Part shown: one piece after another, positions 9,161-17,495 of the stretch
Layout: the number at the start of each line of letters is the position of its first letter
Position numbering within the stretch: position 1 is the first letter of the stretch
From: Streptomyces sp. M41(2017)
GTDB lineage: Bacteria; Actinomycetota; Actinomycetes; Streptomycetales; Streptomycetaceae
DNA: 64,000 nucleotides
Direction of reading: 5' to 3'
NCBI RefSeq assembly: GCF_002078175.1
Contig: NZ_MWFK01000002.1
Span: forward strand, 806,001-870,000
Made by a program: the position numbers and the translations under genes
Notes under the pieces: generated by a model
Told to the model about the DNA's origin: nothing
The model's input: only the letters and a program-made list of their open reading frames with translations
Database searches by the model: none

Positions 9161-9304
9161 TCGCCGCTTGGGCCCGGACAGCCCCGGACGGTCCGTTCGA
9201 GCCTCGTTCTCGAGGCAGCCGAACGGAAACGGGTGAGGGACGGGCGCGGGACACGCGACCACGCGCGCCCCGCCACCTGTGCGGGTTCCCGGTGGAGCCG
9301 TTCC

Positions 9305-10303
9305 TCAGGTGTTGTTCCGCCGCGGGGCGGACGGTGTGCCCTCGCGCCCGCCCGGCGCCAGCGCGGTCAGCGTGCGTTCGCCTGCCGGGTCGCCGTCGGT
9401 GGCCGGGACGAGGGCGATCTCGTCCAGACCCGCGGCGGCGTAGGCGGCGATCCGGGCCTCGACGGCGGCGAGGTCGCCCACCAGGCCGACCGTGGTCGCG
9501 GCCTCCCGCGGGAGCTCGGCGAGCAGTGCCTCCCGGTCCGCGCCGGAGCGCGCCTGTTCCACCGACTCGCCGAAGCCCGCCGTGGTGAACATGTCGCTGT
9601 AGCCCGGCACCGTCAGGTAGCCGACGACGCTGCCCAGGATCTGGCGGACCGACTCCGGCTCGGGGTCGACCGCGGCGGGCAGCCATGCGGCGAGCCGTGG
9701 CGGTGTCCGGCCGAGGCGCTCGGCGGCGGCGACGAGTTCGGCGCGCAGCTCTGCGACCTGCTCGGGTGAGACGACGTCGAGGAGCATCCGGTCCGCGTGT
9801 TCGGCGGCCGCCGCGATCGCCCGGTCGCCGAAGGCGGCCACGGTGAGCGGGCCGCCCGGCGGCCGCAGCCGGCGGCGGAAGGAGCTGCCGGGCACGACCG
9901 GCTCGCCGGGCTCACCGTGCAGAAGGGCGCGGACAGCCTCCGCGGTCCGGGCGAGTTCGGCAGCCGGCCGGGTCCGGGGCCGGCCGTGCACGCCTTCCAC
10001 GACCCGCTTGCTGGACGTCCCGAGGGCGACGCCGACCGGGCGGCCGATCACGGCCGCGGCCGACGCCGCGCCCCGGGCGATGGTGAGGGGGTCCCGGACC
10101 GAGACCGGCACGGGTCCGGCCGTCACGGAGACGCGCTCCGTGACCTGTCCGACGGCCGCGGCGAGTACGAACGAGTCCCAGGTGGGCCCCTCCCCCGCCC
10201 ACACCTCGTCGTACCCGAGCCGGTCGGCGACCGCCGCCACCCTCAGGGGTTCCTCTACCGGGCTGTCGTCCTCTCGCGCTGCGGCGACCACGCTGATCTT
10301 CAT
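9305..10303 (-). CDS. LLM class (F420-dependent type) flavin/deazaflavin oxidoreductase
   Basis: Predicted TIM-barrel oxidoreductase of the luciferase-like monooxygenase superfamily, 332 residues. In actinobacteria this branch usually uses coenzyme F420. Visible features are the N-terminal strand and helix (KISVVAAAR... EEPLRVAAVADRLGYDEVW), SVTAGPVPVSVRDPLTIARGAA around 85-105, and GVALGTSSKRVVEGVHGR, which forms the cofactor pocket. The start MKIS (ATG at 10303) has GGTGA seven bases upstream. It lies between the dipeptidase terminator and the aminotransferase promoter, so it is probably transcribed separately. The substrate is unknown. Confidence 0.82.
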   Translation of the reverse strand: MKISVVAAAREDDSPVEEPLRVAAVADRLGYDEVWAGEGPTWDSFVLAAAVGQVTERVSVTAGPVPVSVRDPLTIARGAASAAAVIGRPVGVALGTSSKRVVEGVHGRPRTRPAAELARTAEAVRALLHGEPGEPVVPGSSFRRRLRPPGGPLTVAAFGDRAIAAAAEHADRMLLDVVSPEQVAELRAELVAAAERLGRTPPRLAAWLPAAVDPEPESVRQILGSVVGYLTVPGYSDMFTTAGFGESVEQARSGADREALLAELPREAATTVGLVGDLAAVEARIAAYAAAGLDEIALVPATDGDPAGERTLTALAPGGREGTPSAPRRNNT

Positions 10304-10346
10304 GCCTGTCACCGTAGTCAGGCCCGGAGCGGGAACAACAGGGCAC

Positions 10347-10383
10347 CCCGGACGCGGACTTGTGCGGGCGGGGCGCGTCCGGG
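10347..10383 (-). terminator. Terminator after the dipeptidase gene
   Basis: Perfect 10-bp stem (10347-10356 with 10374-10383) and a 17-base loop, immediately after the dipeptidase stop codon on the minus strand. No U-tract, as is common in this GC range. Confidence 0.6.
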
Positions 10384-11463
10384 CTACCGCGAGGCCTCCG
10401 GCGCCCACACCCGGTCCGCGTAGTCGAGGAAGTTCGTGCCGAGGATCTTCTCGATGCGCCCGGAGCTGTAACCCCGCTGCTCCAGGAGGCGGATCAGGTC
10501 ACGGAACTGGTCGACTCCGCGGAGGTCGAGCACGAACGGCAGCGTGTCGTCCCGTTCTCCGGCCGCGCCGACGCCGGCCTCGCGCCGCAGGGCCACGTGT
10601 TCGGCGAGGTGCGCGCGGTAGGCGTCGAGGTCGTCGATGGAGGTGACCGTGCCGTCGGTGCCGATGCCGACGTGGTCCTCGCCGCACACGTTCACCGCGT
10701 GGACGATGTGCTCGACGACGTCGGCGGCGCTCGCGTGGCCGGACGGGTTCAGGAACGGCATGAAGTAGATGCCCACGAAACCGCCGCGCGAGGCCACCAG
10801 GCGCAGTTCCTCGTCCGTCTTGTTGCGGGGCAGGTCGGCGAGGGCGCGGCAGCCGGTGTGGTTGATCGACACGGGGAGCCGGGCGGTCTTGGCGGCCTCC
10901 AGGCAGGTGCGTTCACCGCTGTGGGAGAGGTCCACCATGAGGTGGTGCTCGTCGAGGGCCTCGACGAGACCGCGGCCGAAGTCGGTCAGCCCCCGGTTCT
11001 CGGGAGCCATCGAGCCGTCGCCGATGTGGTTGGCCTGGTTGTACGTGAGCTGGACGACCCGTACGCCGCGCTCCGCGAAGGTGGCGACGCGGCTCGTGTC
11101 GTTCCCGACGGCGACCGCGTTCTGGAAACCGTAGATGACACCGATCCGCCCTTCCCGCCGGGCGCGGTGGACGTCGGCGACCGTGCGGACCTTGAGGAGG
11201 TCCGCCGCGTGGTCGCGGATGATCCCGTCCCAGACGTCGATCTCGTGCAGCGTGTGCTCGTACGGGGGCAGGTCCCCCATGGTGTAGCCGAGGGTGATGT
11301 TGACGGCGGTGAGACCCGAGGCGTGGGCGTCGGCCAGGGTGCGCGCGTCGATGGTCAGTTGCTCGCTGGACGGGTTCAACTCGGCTGCCGCCTCGGCCGA
11401 CCGGGGAGCGTTCGGGTTGTCGAGCTGTCCGAGCGCGTTGACGATCAGGGGGAGGGTGGTCAT
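10384..11463 (-). CDS. M19-family (membrane dipeptidase-like) hydrolase with atypical metal site
   Basis: TIM-barrel amidohydrolase-fold protein, 359 residues. Renal dipeptidase-type blocks are clear: VDLSHSG (about 180), PVSINHTGCRAL (about 200) and VGIGTDGT (about 275), which supply two His and one Asp. The N-terminal HxD pair expected in the first strand is missing (it reads PLIVNALGQLDN), and the bridging Glu of the E-G-G-H block appears as Gln in YGFQNAV. The metal centre is therefore reduced or rebuilt. The ATG overlaps the stop of the upstream amidohydrolase (ATGA), so the two are translationally coupled and probably act on the same peptide or hydantoin-like substrate. No signal peptide. 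Confidence 0.82.
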   Translation of the reverse strand: MTTLPLIVNALGQLDNPNAPRSAEAAAELNPSSEQLTIDARTLADAHASGLTAVNITLGYTMGDLPPYEHTLHEIDVWDGIIRDHAADLLKVRTVADVHRARREGRIGVIYGFQNAVAVGNDTSRVATFAERGVRVVQLTYNQANHIGDGSMAPENRGLTDFGRGLVEALDEHHLMVDLSHSGERTCLEAAKTARLPVSINHTGCRALADLPRNKTDEELRLVASRGGFVGIYFMPFLNPSGHASAADVVEHIVHAVNVCGEDHVGIGTDGTVTSIDDLDAYRAHLAEHVALRREAGVGAAGERDDTLPFVLDLRGVDQFRDLIRLLEQRGYSSGRIEKILGTNFLDYADRVWAPEASR

Positions 11464-12851
11464 CGGGTCTCCTCGGCACGGTGGGTCGGTCCGGGCGCTT
11501 CGGCCTCGGGGGACGGGACGGCGGCGGTCCGCCGCGCGCCGGAGTCGGTGCCGTCGAAGGCACGGCGCTCGAAGCGGTGGCCGCGTTTGACGGTCAGCGT
11601 GACACTCCGCAGGTTCTCGATGTCCCGCAGCGGATCGTCCGCCAGGACCACGAAGTTGGCGAGCTTTCCCGCTTCGACGCTGCCCATGACGTCCTCGGCT
11701 CCCGCGCTGCGGGCACCTACGACTGTGGCCGAGCGGAGCACCTCGGCGGGTGTCATGCCGCAGCGGCGCACGAGGAAGGACAACTCCTCGAAGAGCGCCG
11801 GGAAGGGCTCCCCGGGGTCGGTCTCGTAGTCCGTGCCGGTCGCGATGTCGACGCCGGCCCGGTGGGCCTGCGCGGTGAGGACGGCGGCGAGTTCGGTGTT
11901 GGCCGCGGCCCGCTCGGCGTCCTCGGGGCCGTCGCCCGCGAGGGCCTCGCTCGCCCACATGCCGGCGGTGGCGTCGAGGACGGTCCCGCGCCGTCGCATC
12001 AGGGCGAACAGTTCCTCGATGCGCGGGTCGTCGCCGGCGGCGAACCTCTCGTACGCGACGCGGGGTTTGTGCTTGTAGCTCGTGAGGGGTTCGTCCGTGC
12101 CCTCGAAGGCGAGCAGGGTGACGTGCGAGACGCTGTCCGCGCCGGCTTCGACGATCTCGCCGGGCGAGGCCGGGAAGACGGTCGCGTGGGCCCAGACGGG
12201 AACGCCCTGGCGGTGTGCCTCGGCGGTCACGGCGGCGACGGTGGTGTGGTCGAGGTCCGCGTACACCTTGATCGCGACGGCGTGGGTTCCGCGGGCCAGA
12301 GCGACCGCCAGGGGCAGATCGGTGTCCTTCGTGATCGCCTGCATCCACGGCACGGCGCCGGGCGTCTCGCCCTGCGACACCTGGTGGGTGCGCGGGTCGT
12401 CGAAGAAGCCGGGGCCCGCCATGAGCGCGGCGTACCGGATGTCGGGACCGGGGATCTCGCCGACGAGCGTCGCCCGCGCCAGGTCACCGACCTGGCGCAG
12501 GTCGTCGGCCATGTCACGGATGGCGGTGACGCCGCTGTACACGAGTCGACGCAGCACGGCCTCCGCCGCGGGGCGGTCGGGCGGCGTCGCGATGTGCTGG
12601 TGCGCGTCGATCAGTCCGGGCACGACGAAGCCGCCGTCGAGGTCGAAGACCTGCGCGTCGGCGGGCAGTTCGGCCGCGATCGCGGCGTCGTCGCCGACGG
12701 CGCGGACGACCTGACCGTCGACCACGATCGACGTGCCGGGCCGCGCGGGACGCCCGGTCCCGTCGAACAGCGTCGCGCCGCGGTACACCGCGACGGTTCC
12801 CTCCACCGCGGGCGCGTGCGGGGCCGGTGCGCCCGAAACCTCGTCCGTCAT
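11460..12851 (-). CDS. Metal-dependent amidohydrolase (imidazolonepropionase-like)
   Basis: Cytosolic amidohydrolase-superfamily enzyme, 463 residues. Metal ligands are visible: DAHQHI near residue 86 (HxH pair), a likely carbamylated Lys in AIKVYADL (about 202), WAHATV (about 228), and an Asp in GTDYETDPG (about 347). The flanking beta-sandwich segments (TLFDGTG and DPLRDIENLR) match the composite-domain amidohydrolases. I chose the ATG at 12851 because GAGG lies five bases upstream; a GTG two codons earlier is less well placed. First gene of the minus-strand operon with the M19 protein, divergent from the IclR gene whose product probably controls it. Confidence 0.87.
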   Translation of the reverse strand: MTDEVSGAPAPHAPAVEGTVAVYRGATLFDGTGRPARPGTSIVVDGQVVRAVGDDAAIAAELPADAQVFDLDGGFVVPGLIDAHQHIATPPDRPAAEAVLRRLVYSGVTAIRDMADDLRQVGDLARATLVGEIPGPDIRYAALMAGPGFFDDPRTHQVSQGETPGAVPWMQAITKDTDLPLAVALARGTHAVAIKVYADLDHTTVAAVTAEAHRQGVPVWAHATVFPASPGEIVEAGADSVSHVTLLAFEGTDEPLTSYKHKPRVAYERFAAGDDPRIEELFALMRRRGTVLDATAGMWASEALAGDGPEDAERAAANTELAAVLTAQAHRAGVDIATGTDYETDPGEPFPALFEELSFLVRRCGMTPAEVLRSATVVGARSAGAEDVMGSVEAGKLANFVVLADDPLRDIENLRSVTLTVKRGHRFERRAFDGTDSGARRTAAVPSPEAEAPGPTHRAEETR

Positions 12852-12927
12852 CTTCACCTCGTCATAGCCGTGCCTGAACCGCGTCGCGGTCGGACTCCTG
12901 TCCGCCCGGTCGACACCACCCGGATCT

Positions 12928-12946
12928 TGTTACGGTGTGCGTAACA
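12928..12946. promoter_or_regulatory. Candidate IclR operator in the divergent promoter region
   Basis: Perfect inverted repeat with 7-bp arms, TGTTACG (12928-12934) and CGTAACA (12940-12946), 5-base spacer. A second pair of degenerate half-sites follows at 12961-12976 (CGCAACA and GCGTTACC). It lies between the divergent amidohydrolase and iclR starts, so one bound regulator could control both operons. IclR proteins typically bind such short dyads near their own promoter. Confidence 0.5.
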
Positions 12947-13016
12947 GACGTATCGTCTTCCGCAACATGCGTTACCGTACGCTCGCATCCGACGGCATCA
13001 CAAGGAGGGGCCGGAA

Positions 13017-13979
13017 TTGCCCGCAGAGACACGGACCGCGGTGGACAAGGCCCTCGACCTCGTCGAGGCCGTGGCGCGCGCGGACCGGCCACCGCGCCTC
13101 ACCGACCTGGCCGAGGAGGTCGGTCTGCACCGGGCGACCGCCTACCGGGTGCTCGTCGACCTGGTCCGGCGCGGCTGGGTACTGCGCGCGGGCGACCGCT
13201 ATCTGCCCGGCACGGCCGTCCTGCGGTTGTCGTCCTCGGCCGCCAGGAACTCGCTCGGCGCGCTCGCCCGGCCGGTGCTCGACAGGCTGTCGGAGCGCAC
13301 CGGCATGATGGTCAACCTCCAGGTGCCGGAGGCCGACCGGTCCCGTGTGATCGACGCCGTACGCCCCGACCGCCTGGCGATGATCAGCCGGCTGATGGGC
13401 GAGGCGCTGCCCGTCCACCGGTTCGCCGGCCCGCTCGCGCTGGTCGCCGCGCTCGAACCGGCCGACCGCGCCCCCTATCTGCGGACCGCCGAGGCGGACG
13501 GTCACCCGCTGGACGGACCCGACGGGCTGCTGGCCGACGTCGAACGGACCGCACGCACTGGGTTCGCCGTCGAGTACGGGCGCAATGAACAGCCCGTCGC
13601 CTCGCTCGGCCGCGCGGTCGTCACCCGTCCGGGCGCCCCGGTGTGCGCCGTGACCCTGGTCGGCCTGGGTGCGGAGATCGACGAGAACCGTCTCGGCCTG
13701 CTCCAGGAGTTGCTGCGCGAGGCGACGGACGAACTGGGCCGGATCCTCTCCGGTCCCGGATCCGCTCCGCTCTCACCGTCCGCCGCTGCGCCCACGGCTT
13801 CGGCGGCGCCCTCGATCGACGCGGCGGGTGCCGCGGCCGAGAGTCCGACGGCCGGAGACCACCGCGCCGGCGGCCTGCACGTCACGGACCCGATCGAGTC
13901 GGCGACCGTGACACCGTCCCCCTCCGTCTCCCGCTCCCCATCCCCCTCCCCCTCCCCCTCCCCTGAAGGTCAGTCATGA
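13017..13979 (+). CDS. IclR family transcriptional regulator with a low-complexity Pro/Ser tail
   Basis: Ligand-responsive regulator, 320 residues. The N-terminal winged HTH (6-65) reads VDKALDLVEAVARADRPPRL then LAEEVGLHRATAYRVLVDLV. The IclR effector domain occupies about 75-245. The last 75 residues are an unusual Ala/Pro/Ser extension ending in a Ser-Pro repeat, so the protein is about 70 residues longer than usual. The start is a TTG at 13017, chosen because AAGGAGGGG lies upstream at good spacing and the HTH begins right after. Its stop overlaps the next ATG (ATGA). Probably controls its own operon and the divergent amidohydrolase-dipeptidase operon. Confidence 0.9.
   Translation: MPAETRTAVDKALDLVEAVARADRPPRLTDLAEEVGLHRATAYRVLVDLVRRGWVLRAGDRYLPGTAVLRLSSSAARNSLGALARPVLDRLSERTGMMVNLQVPEADRSRVIDAVRPDRLAMISRLMGEALPVHRFAGPLALVAALEPADRAPYLRTAEADGHPLDGPDGLLADVERTARTGFAVEYGRNEQPVASLGRAVVTRPGAPVCAVTLVGLGAEIDENRLGLLQELLREATDELGRILSGPGSAPLSPSAAAPTASAAPSIDAAGAAAESPTAGDHRAGGLHVTDPIESATVTPSPSVSRSPSPSPSPSPEGQS
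13941..13964 (+). repeat. Hexanucleotide C-rich tract at the end of the IclR gene
   Basis: Four tandem TCCCCC/T units, in frame as alternating Ser-Pro codons in the last codons of the IclR reading frame. A change of unit number keeps the frame. A similar tract lies at 57055-57120. Confidence 0.8.
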
Positions 13980-14926
13980 GCGAGATCCGGTTCCTGGACG
14001 GCGCGCAGACACGGGCCGCGCTCGATCCTCGACGGGTGATGGACGCCGTCGCGACGGCCTTGATCGCCGTCGGCCGGGACGAGGTCTCCGCGCCGCCACG
14101 GATCGCGGCGCACGCTCCGGGCGGTCTGCTCGGCGCCATGCCCGGTCACGTGCCCGGCCTCGGGCTCGCCGCCAAACTCGTCTCCGTGTTCGCCGACCCC
14201 GAGCGGCCCGGGCGCAGCAGTCACCTCGGCGTCGTCGCGCTGTTCGACGCGGTGGACGGCCGTCCGCTGGCCCTGATGGACGCCGAACCCCTCACCGAGA
14301 TCCGCACCGCGGCGAGCGCGACGATCAGTGCCCGCACCCTGGCCCGCGCGGACGGGAGCCCGGTGGCCGTCGTCGGAACCGGCGCCCAGGCACGGGCCCA
14401 GGTGACCCTGCTCGCGGCGCTCGACCCGAAGACCCCCGTCCGGGTGGCCGGCCGTGACCCCGAGCGGGTGGCGAGCGCGGCGGCACTCCACCCCGCGGGC
14501 CGGGCCGCGCGGAGCATCGAGGACGCCGTCCGCGAAGCCGGAACGGTGTTCTGCTGCACCGGAGCCGTGCGACCCGTGATCGACCGGGACTGGCTCGCCG
14601 TCGGCGCGCACATCAGCTCGGTGGGCGGCTCCCACGGTCCGGAACTGGACGCGGCGACCGTCCGCGACGCCACTCTCTTCGCGGAATGGTCCGGAGCCGC
14701 CACGACCCGGCCGCCGTCCGGCGCACACGAATTGCAGGGCCTTCCGGCGGAGCGGCCGGTGACACCGCTCGGCGCGGTCCTCGCCGGTGACCTCCCCGGC
14801 CGCCGCGACGACGTCGAGCTCACGCTGTTCAAGTCGACCGGGCACGCCGCGCTCGATGTCGCGGCGGCCCATGTCGCGCACGCCGTCGCGGTCGCGGAGG
14901 GGTGGGGCACCCGGCTCAGCCTGTAG
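13976..14926 (+). CDS. Ornithine cyclodeaminase / mu-crystallin family protein
   Basis: NAD(P)-dependent enzyme of the OCD/mu-crystallin family, 316 residues, standard length. The Rossmann motif is VVGTGAQARAQVTLLAAL (about 130-147). The N-terminal substrate domain carries the conserved MDAEPLTEIRTAA segment (about 99-111). Family members cyclise ornithine or lysine, reduce cyclic imines, or act as alanine dehydrogenases, so the reaction cannot be fixed. The ATG overlaps the IclR stop by four bases, showing co-translation. With the divergent hydrolase operon it suggests catabolism of an N-blocked or cyclic amino acid derivative. Confidence 0.87.
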   Translation: MSEIRFLDGAQTRAALDPRRVMDAVATALIAVGRDEVSAPPRIAAHAPGGLLGAMPGHVPGLGLAAKLVSVFADPERPGRSSHLGVVALFDAVDGRPLALMDAEPLTEIRTAASATISARTLARADGSPVAVVGTGAQARAQVTLLAALDPKTPVRVAGRDPERVASAAALHPAGRAARSIEDAVREAGTVFCCTGAVRPVIDRDWLAVGAHISSVGGSHGPELDAATVRDATLFAEWSGAATTRPPSGAHELQGLPAERPVTPLGAVLAGDLPGRRDDVELTLFKSTGHAALDVAAAHVAHAVAVAEGWGTRLSL

Positions 14927-15010
14927 ACGTTCACGCGGAGGCGTTCGGCGTCCGCGGGCGTACCGACGCACGGGGTGGGGGCACTCGACAGGCCTCGCGC
15001 ACCGCGGTGT

Positions 15011-15301
15011 TCAACCGGACCGGCGGCGACGGGTGTCGGGTGCGGGGCCGGTCCGCTCGGCGCGCACCTCGGCGAGGATCGCCTCCCATACACGGGCGGG
15101 CGGGCTCACCAGCGGTTCGGGGGGAAGGCCGCCACGGGCCGCAGCGGCGACACGCTCGAAGGCGCGGACGCGGTCGCGGCAGGAGGCGCACCGTCCGAGG
15201 TGGTCCAGCATCGCGGGCGGCCACGGTGTGCGCGCCCCGTCGAGAACGTGCTGGGCGAGGTCCGCGGGCGGGAGATGGCCCGACAGCCGGGCGCCGCTCA
15301 T
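15011..15301 (-). CDS. Small zinc-binding anti-sigma factor (zf-HC2 type)
   Basis: Soluble 96-residue protein with the zinc anti-sigma motif H34-x3-C38-x2-C41 (HLGRCASC), followed by a helical C-terminus. No membrane segment, so it resembles cytosolic ZAS regulators such as RsrA rather than membrane anti-sigma factors. It lies 251 bases downstream of the ECF sigma gene on the same strand and is its likely partner. The ATG at 15301 was chosen because the conserved part begins there; upstream in-frame codons are Arg/Gly-rich and have no ribosome binding site. It converges with the OCD gene. Confidence 0.75.
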   Translation of the reverse strand: MSGARLSGHLPPADLAQHVLDGARTPWPPAMLDHLGRCASCRDRVRAFERVAAAARGGLPPEPLVSPPARVWEAILAEVRAERTGPAPDTRRRRSG

Positions 15302-15552
15302 GTGCCACCTCTTCACCTGCTGGATCCGCCGCGCGGATGTCGCCGGCATCCGGCTTCCCCTGGCGCCACAAGCGGCTCGCGGGCGGAACCCCGGACCGTG
15401 ACATCCGTCCTTCGCCCCTGCTTCGGGGCCCGCCGTCCCGTCGGATGCACCGACCCGGCACGACGTCCGCCCGCGCACCGCCGCCCAGGGGCCGCTCCCG
15501 GATCACCGAAGGCAGCACCTCCGGCGGGACGGTGACGCCGGCCGGCGTCACC

Positions 15553-16179
15553 TCACGCGCGCAGCCCGTCCTCCCGGGCGTCCTGGAGGCAGCGGCTCAG
15601 GCCGTGCAGGCCGCGGCGGGCGTGACTCTTGACCGTGCCCAGCGGCAGGCCGGTGACCTGGGCGATCTGGGTCTGGGTGAGGTCGTCGTAGAAGGCGAGG
15701 CTGAGCACCCGCCGCTGCGCCGGGGGGAGTTTCGACAGCTCGTGGCCGACCAGCACGCGGTCCAGGACGGCGTCCGGTTCGCCGGACCGGTCCTGCGTGC
15801 GCAGCGCCATCACGGCACCGGCGGCCGCCACCAGGTCGGCGCGACGGGTGCGGGCCGACAACGCGTCCGCGATCTTGCGCCGGGTGATCCCGACGAACCA
15901 GGCCGCGAGAGCACCGCGCTCGGGCGCGTACCCGGCCCTCCCCCGCCAGGCGGCCAGGAACACCACCTGGCTGACGTCCTCCGCCTCCGCCGCGTCTCCC
16001 AGGGACCGCCGGGCCAGGGTGTACACGAGCCGGCCCCAGCGGTGATAGGCGGCGGCGAGCGCCAGCTCGTCGCCGCGGACGAACGCGGCGGCGAGTTCCT
16101 CGTCGTCGAGCGACTCCTGTACCGGAGCCGTCCGCGGAGAGCCGTACGGCGGCTGCTCGGTGGTCTGCTGTGCGGTCAT
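15553..16179 (-). CDS. ECF-type RNA polymerase sigma factor
   Basis: Extracytoplasmic-function sigma factor, 208 residues. Region 2 spans about 30-100 (DDEELAAAFVRGDE, then AEAEDVSQVVFLAAWRG). Region 4 spans 145-200, with LPPAQRRVLSLAFYDDLTQ and the HTH TQIAQVTGLPLGTVKSHARR. It belongs with the SigK/SigL-like ECF branch. The ATG at 16179 has GAGGAG nine bases upstream. The zinc anti-sigma factor downstream is the likely antagonist. Inverted and direct TGCATCG repeats in the upstream region may form its own control site. Confidence 0.9.
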   Translation of the reverse strand: MTAQQTTEQPPYGSPRTAPVQESLDDEELAAAFVRGDELALAAAYHRWGRLVYTLARRSLGDAAEAEDVSQVVFLAAWRGRAGYAPERGALAAWFVGITRRKIADALSARTRRADLVAAAGAVMALRTQDRSGEPDAVLDRVLVGHELSKLPPAQRRVLSLAFYDDLTQTQIAQVTGLPLGTVKSHARRGLHGLSRCLQDAREDGLRA

Positions 16180-16322
16180 GGCGACTGCTCCTCGGACCGT
16201 GGGGTGGCGTCCCGCCTCCGGTCCTGCGGCCGTTCCTCGTGGCAGCACCGTTCCGAAGGCGTCGGGCGTGCCGGTCGCGCGGCGTGGATCCGCGGGTTCC
16301 GGCTCTGCCACCATCCGCAATA

Positions 16323-16359
16323 TCGATGCACCAGGGCAACTTGCATCGACTCTGCATCG
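16323..16359. promoter_or_regulatory. TGCATCG repeat cluster upstream of the ECF sigma gene
   Basis: TCGATGCA (16323-16330) and TGCATCGA (16342-16349) form a perfect 8-bp inverted repeat with an 11-base spacer. A third copy TGCATCG (16353-16359) starts 11 bases after the second, one helical turn. It lies about 145-180 bases upstream of the sigma ATG. A regulator binding site is likely; its binder is unknown. Confidence 0.4.
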
Positions 16360-16403
16360 CATTGCTCTCCGCCGGGCCTTCCGGCCTTCGCACCGTCCGC
16401 GCC

Positions 16404-17180
16404 TCACGTCCCGGGAAGGAGTGTCGGGGTGCCGAACCGCACCGGCACACCGGGCGCGTACAGCACACTGATCGGCTGCTCGCACGGCTCGGACAGACCG
16501 GCCGCCGCGATGAGCGAGTCCTCCCAGTCGAGCAGGGCGCAGCGGCGGAACGTCCACGCCGGATGGGTGTTCGGCAGGTAGTACGACCTCCCGAAGGCCC
16601 GTCCGTGCAGTCCCCAGCGGTTCGTCAGGAACTCCTCGACCGGGTCGGGTGCGACGGGCTCGGTGCCGACGTCGAGCCACACCCGCGCCCGGGCCTCGGG
16701 CGCCCCGCGGCGGCTGGTGCGGTACAGCAGGCGGGTGTCGAACCACTGGCTGCGGATGCGCGACCACCGGTAGGGAAGCCGGAAGGACGCGTCGGCCGCC
16801 AGCACGGGCAGCAACCGGTCGCACTCCAGTGAGCGGAACACCACACCGCGGCGCCCCTGGGCGTCCCTGCTGTAGAGCCGGACGTTGACCTCGTCGAAGG
16901 AGCCCACGTACGGGACGGCCGGTGTGCCGCCCAGGGTGAGGTCACGCAGCCGGAAGAAGACCAGCCCGACGTACGTACGGCCGTTGAGCAGGTCGGGGAC
17001 GGTTCCGGGCGGCAGCAGCCCGGCCACCTGGAAGGGGTCCGTCGGCCAGTGCAGGAACACCAGGTCGCGCCAGTTCTGCCGGAACAGCGTCCGCCGCACC
17101 TGTCTCGGCGCCAGCGGCGTGACCGGCTCCACGGGACGCGCGGTCCGGTGGTGCTGTCGGGATACTCCACGGGCGGACAC
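16404..17180 (-). CDS. DUF2071 (YqjF-like) family protein
   Basis: Uncharacterised cytosolic protein, 258 residues, covering the whole DUF2071 domain. Recognisable blocks are QNWRDLVFLHWPTDP (about 34-48), TYVGLVFFRLRDL (about 69-81), FDEVNVRLYSRD (about 94-105) and FLTNRWGLHGRAF near the C-terminus. The fold is related to acetoacetate decarboxylase-like beta barrels, but no activity is known. Start is a GTG at 17180 with only a weak ribosome binding site, so the first 15-20 residues are uncertain. Same strand as WhiB and the ECF sigma gene, but the spacers are long. Confidence 0.8.
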   Translation of the reverse strand: MSARGVSRQHHRTARPVEPVTPLAPRQVRRTLFRQNWRDLVFLHWPTDPFQVAGLLPPGTVPDLLNGRTYVGLVFFRLRDLTLGGTPAVPYVGSFDEVNVRLYSRDAQGRRGVVFRSLECDRLLPVLAADASFRLPYRWSRIRSQWFDTRLLYRTSRRGAPEARARVWLDVGTEPVAPDPVEEFLTNRWGLHGRAFGRSYYLPNTHPAWTFRRCALLDWEDSLIAAAGLSEPCEQPISVLYAPGVPVRFGTPTLLPGT

Positions 17181-17495
17181 GTGACTCGCCGTCCGCCCCG
17201 GCTACCGGGCCACGCCGGAGGTCGCGCCACCGCTCGGCCGCCCCGACCGGGCACCGCCGAGCACGCCGAGCGCTCCGGTCGCTCCGAGCGATCCGGCCAC
17301 CTGCATCCGCGCACCCCAGATCCGCATGCCGTACCTCCCACGGCCCGGTTCGGTTCTCCGGGCGGTCCAGTTCGTCTGCCTATTCGGCCCGTGATCGACG
17401 CCCGGATGCGGCGCTGAGGGGCGCCCTCCGCGGACGGGCGGGGTAGCCGTGCGCTTGCCGCATCCGCGGGCGCAGGCCGGTGGTGGCCGCGCCCG
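17181..17495. other. Intergenic region, 315 bases
   Basis: Between the WhiB gene and the DUF2071 gene, both on the minus strand. It holds the WhiB terminator at its right end and presumably the DUF2071 promoter; nothing else was recognised. Confidence 0.5.
17468..17494 (-). terminator. Terminator after the WhiB gene
   Basis: GGGCGC-A-GGCC (17468-17478) pairs with GGCCGCGCCC (17485-17494): a 10-bp stem with one bulged A and a 6-base loop, one base beyond the WhiB stop codon. Confidence 0.5.

Noticed and set aside
7385..9262. Minus-strand frame overlapping the aminotransferase gene in another phase
   Set aside because: Arg/Pro-rich shadow; the in-phase 449-residue aminotransferase has all catalytic residues.
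15302..15478. In-frame extension of the zinc anti-sigma gene to an upstream start
   Set aside because: The extra 59 residues are Arg/Gly-rich without conserved pattern and there is no ribosome binding site; the start at 15301 fits the family.
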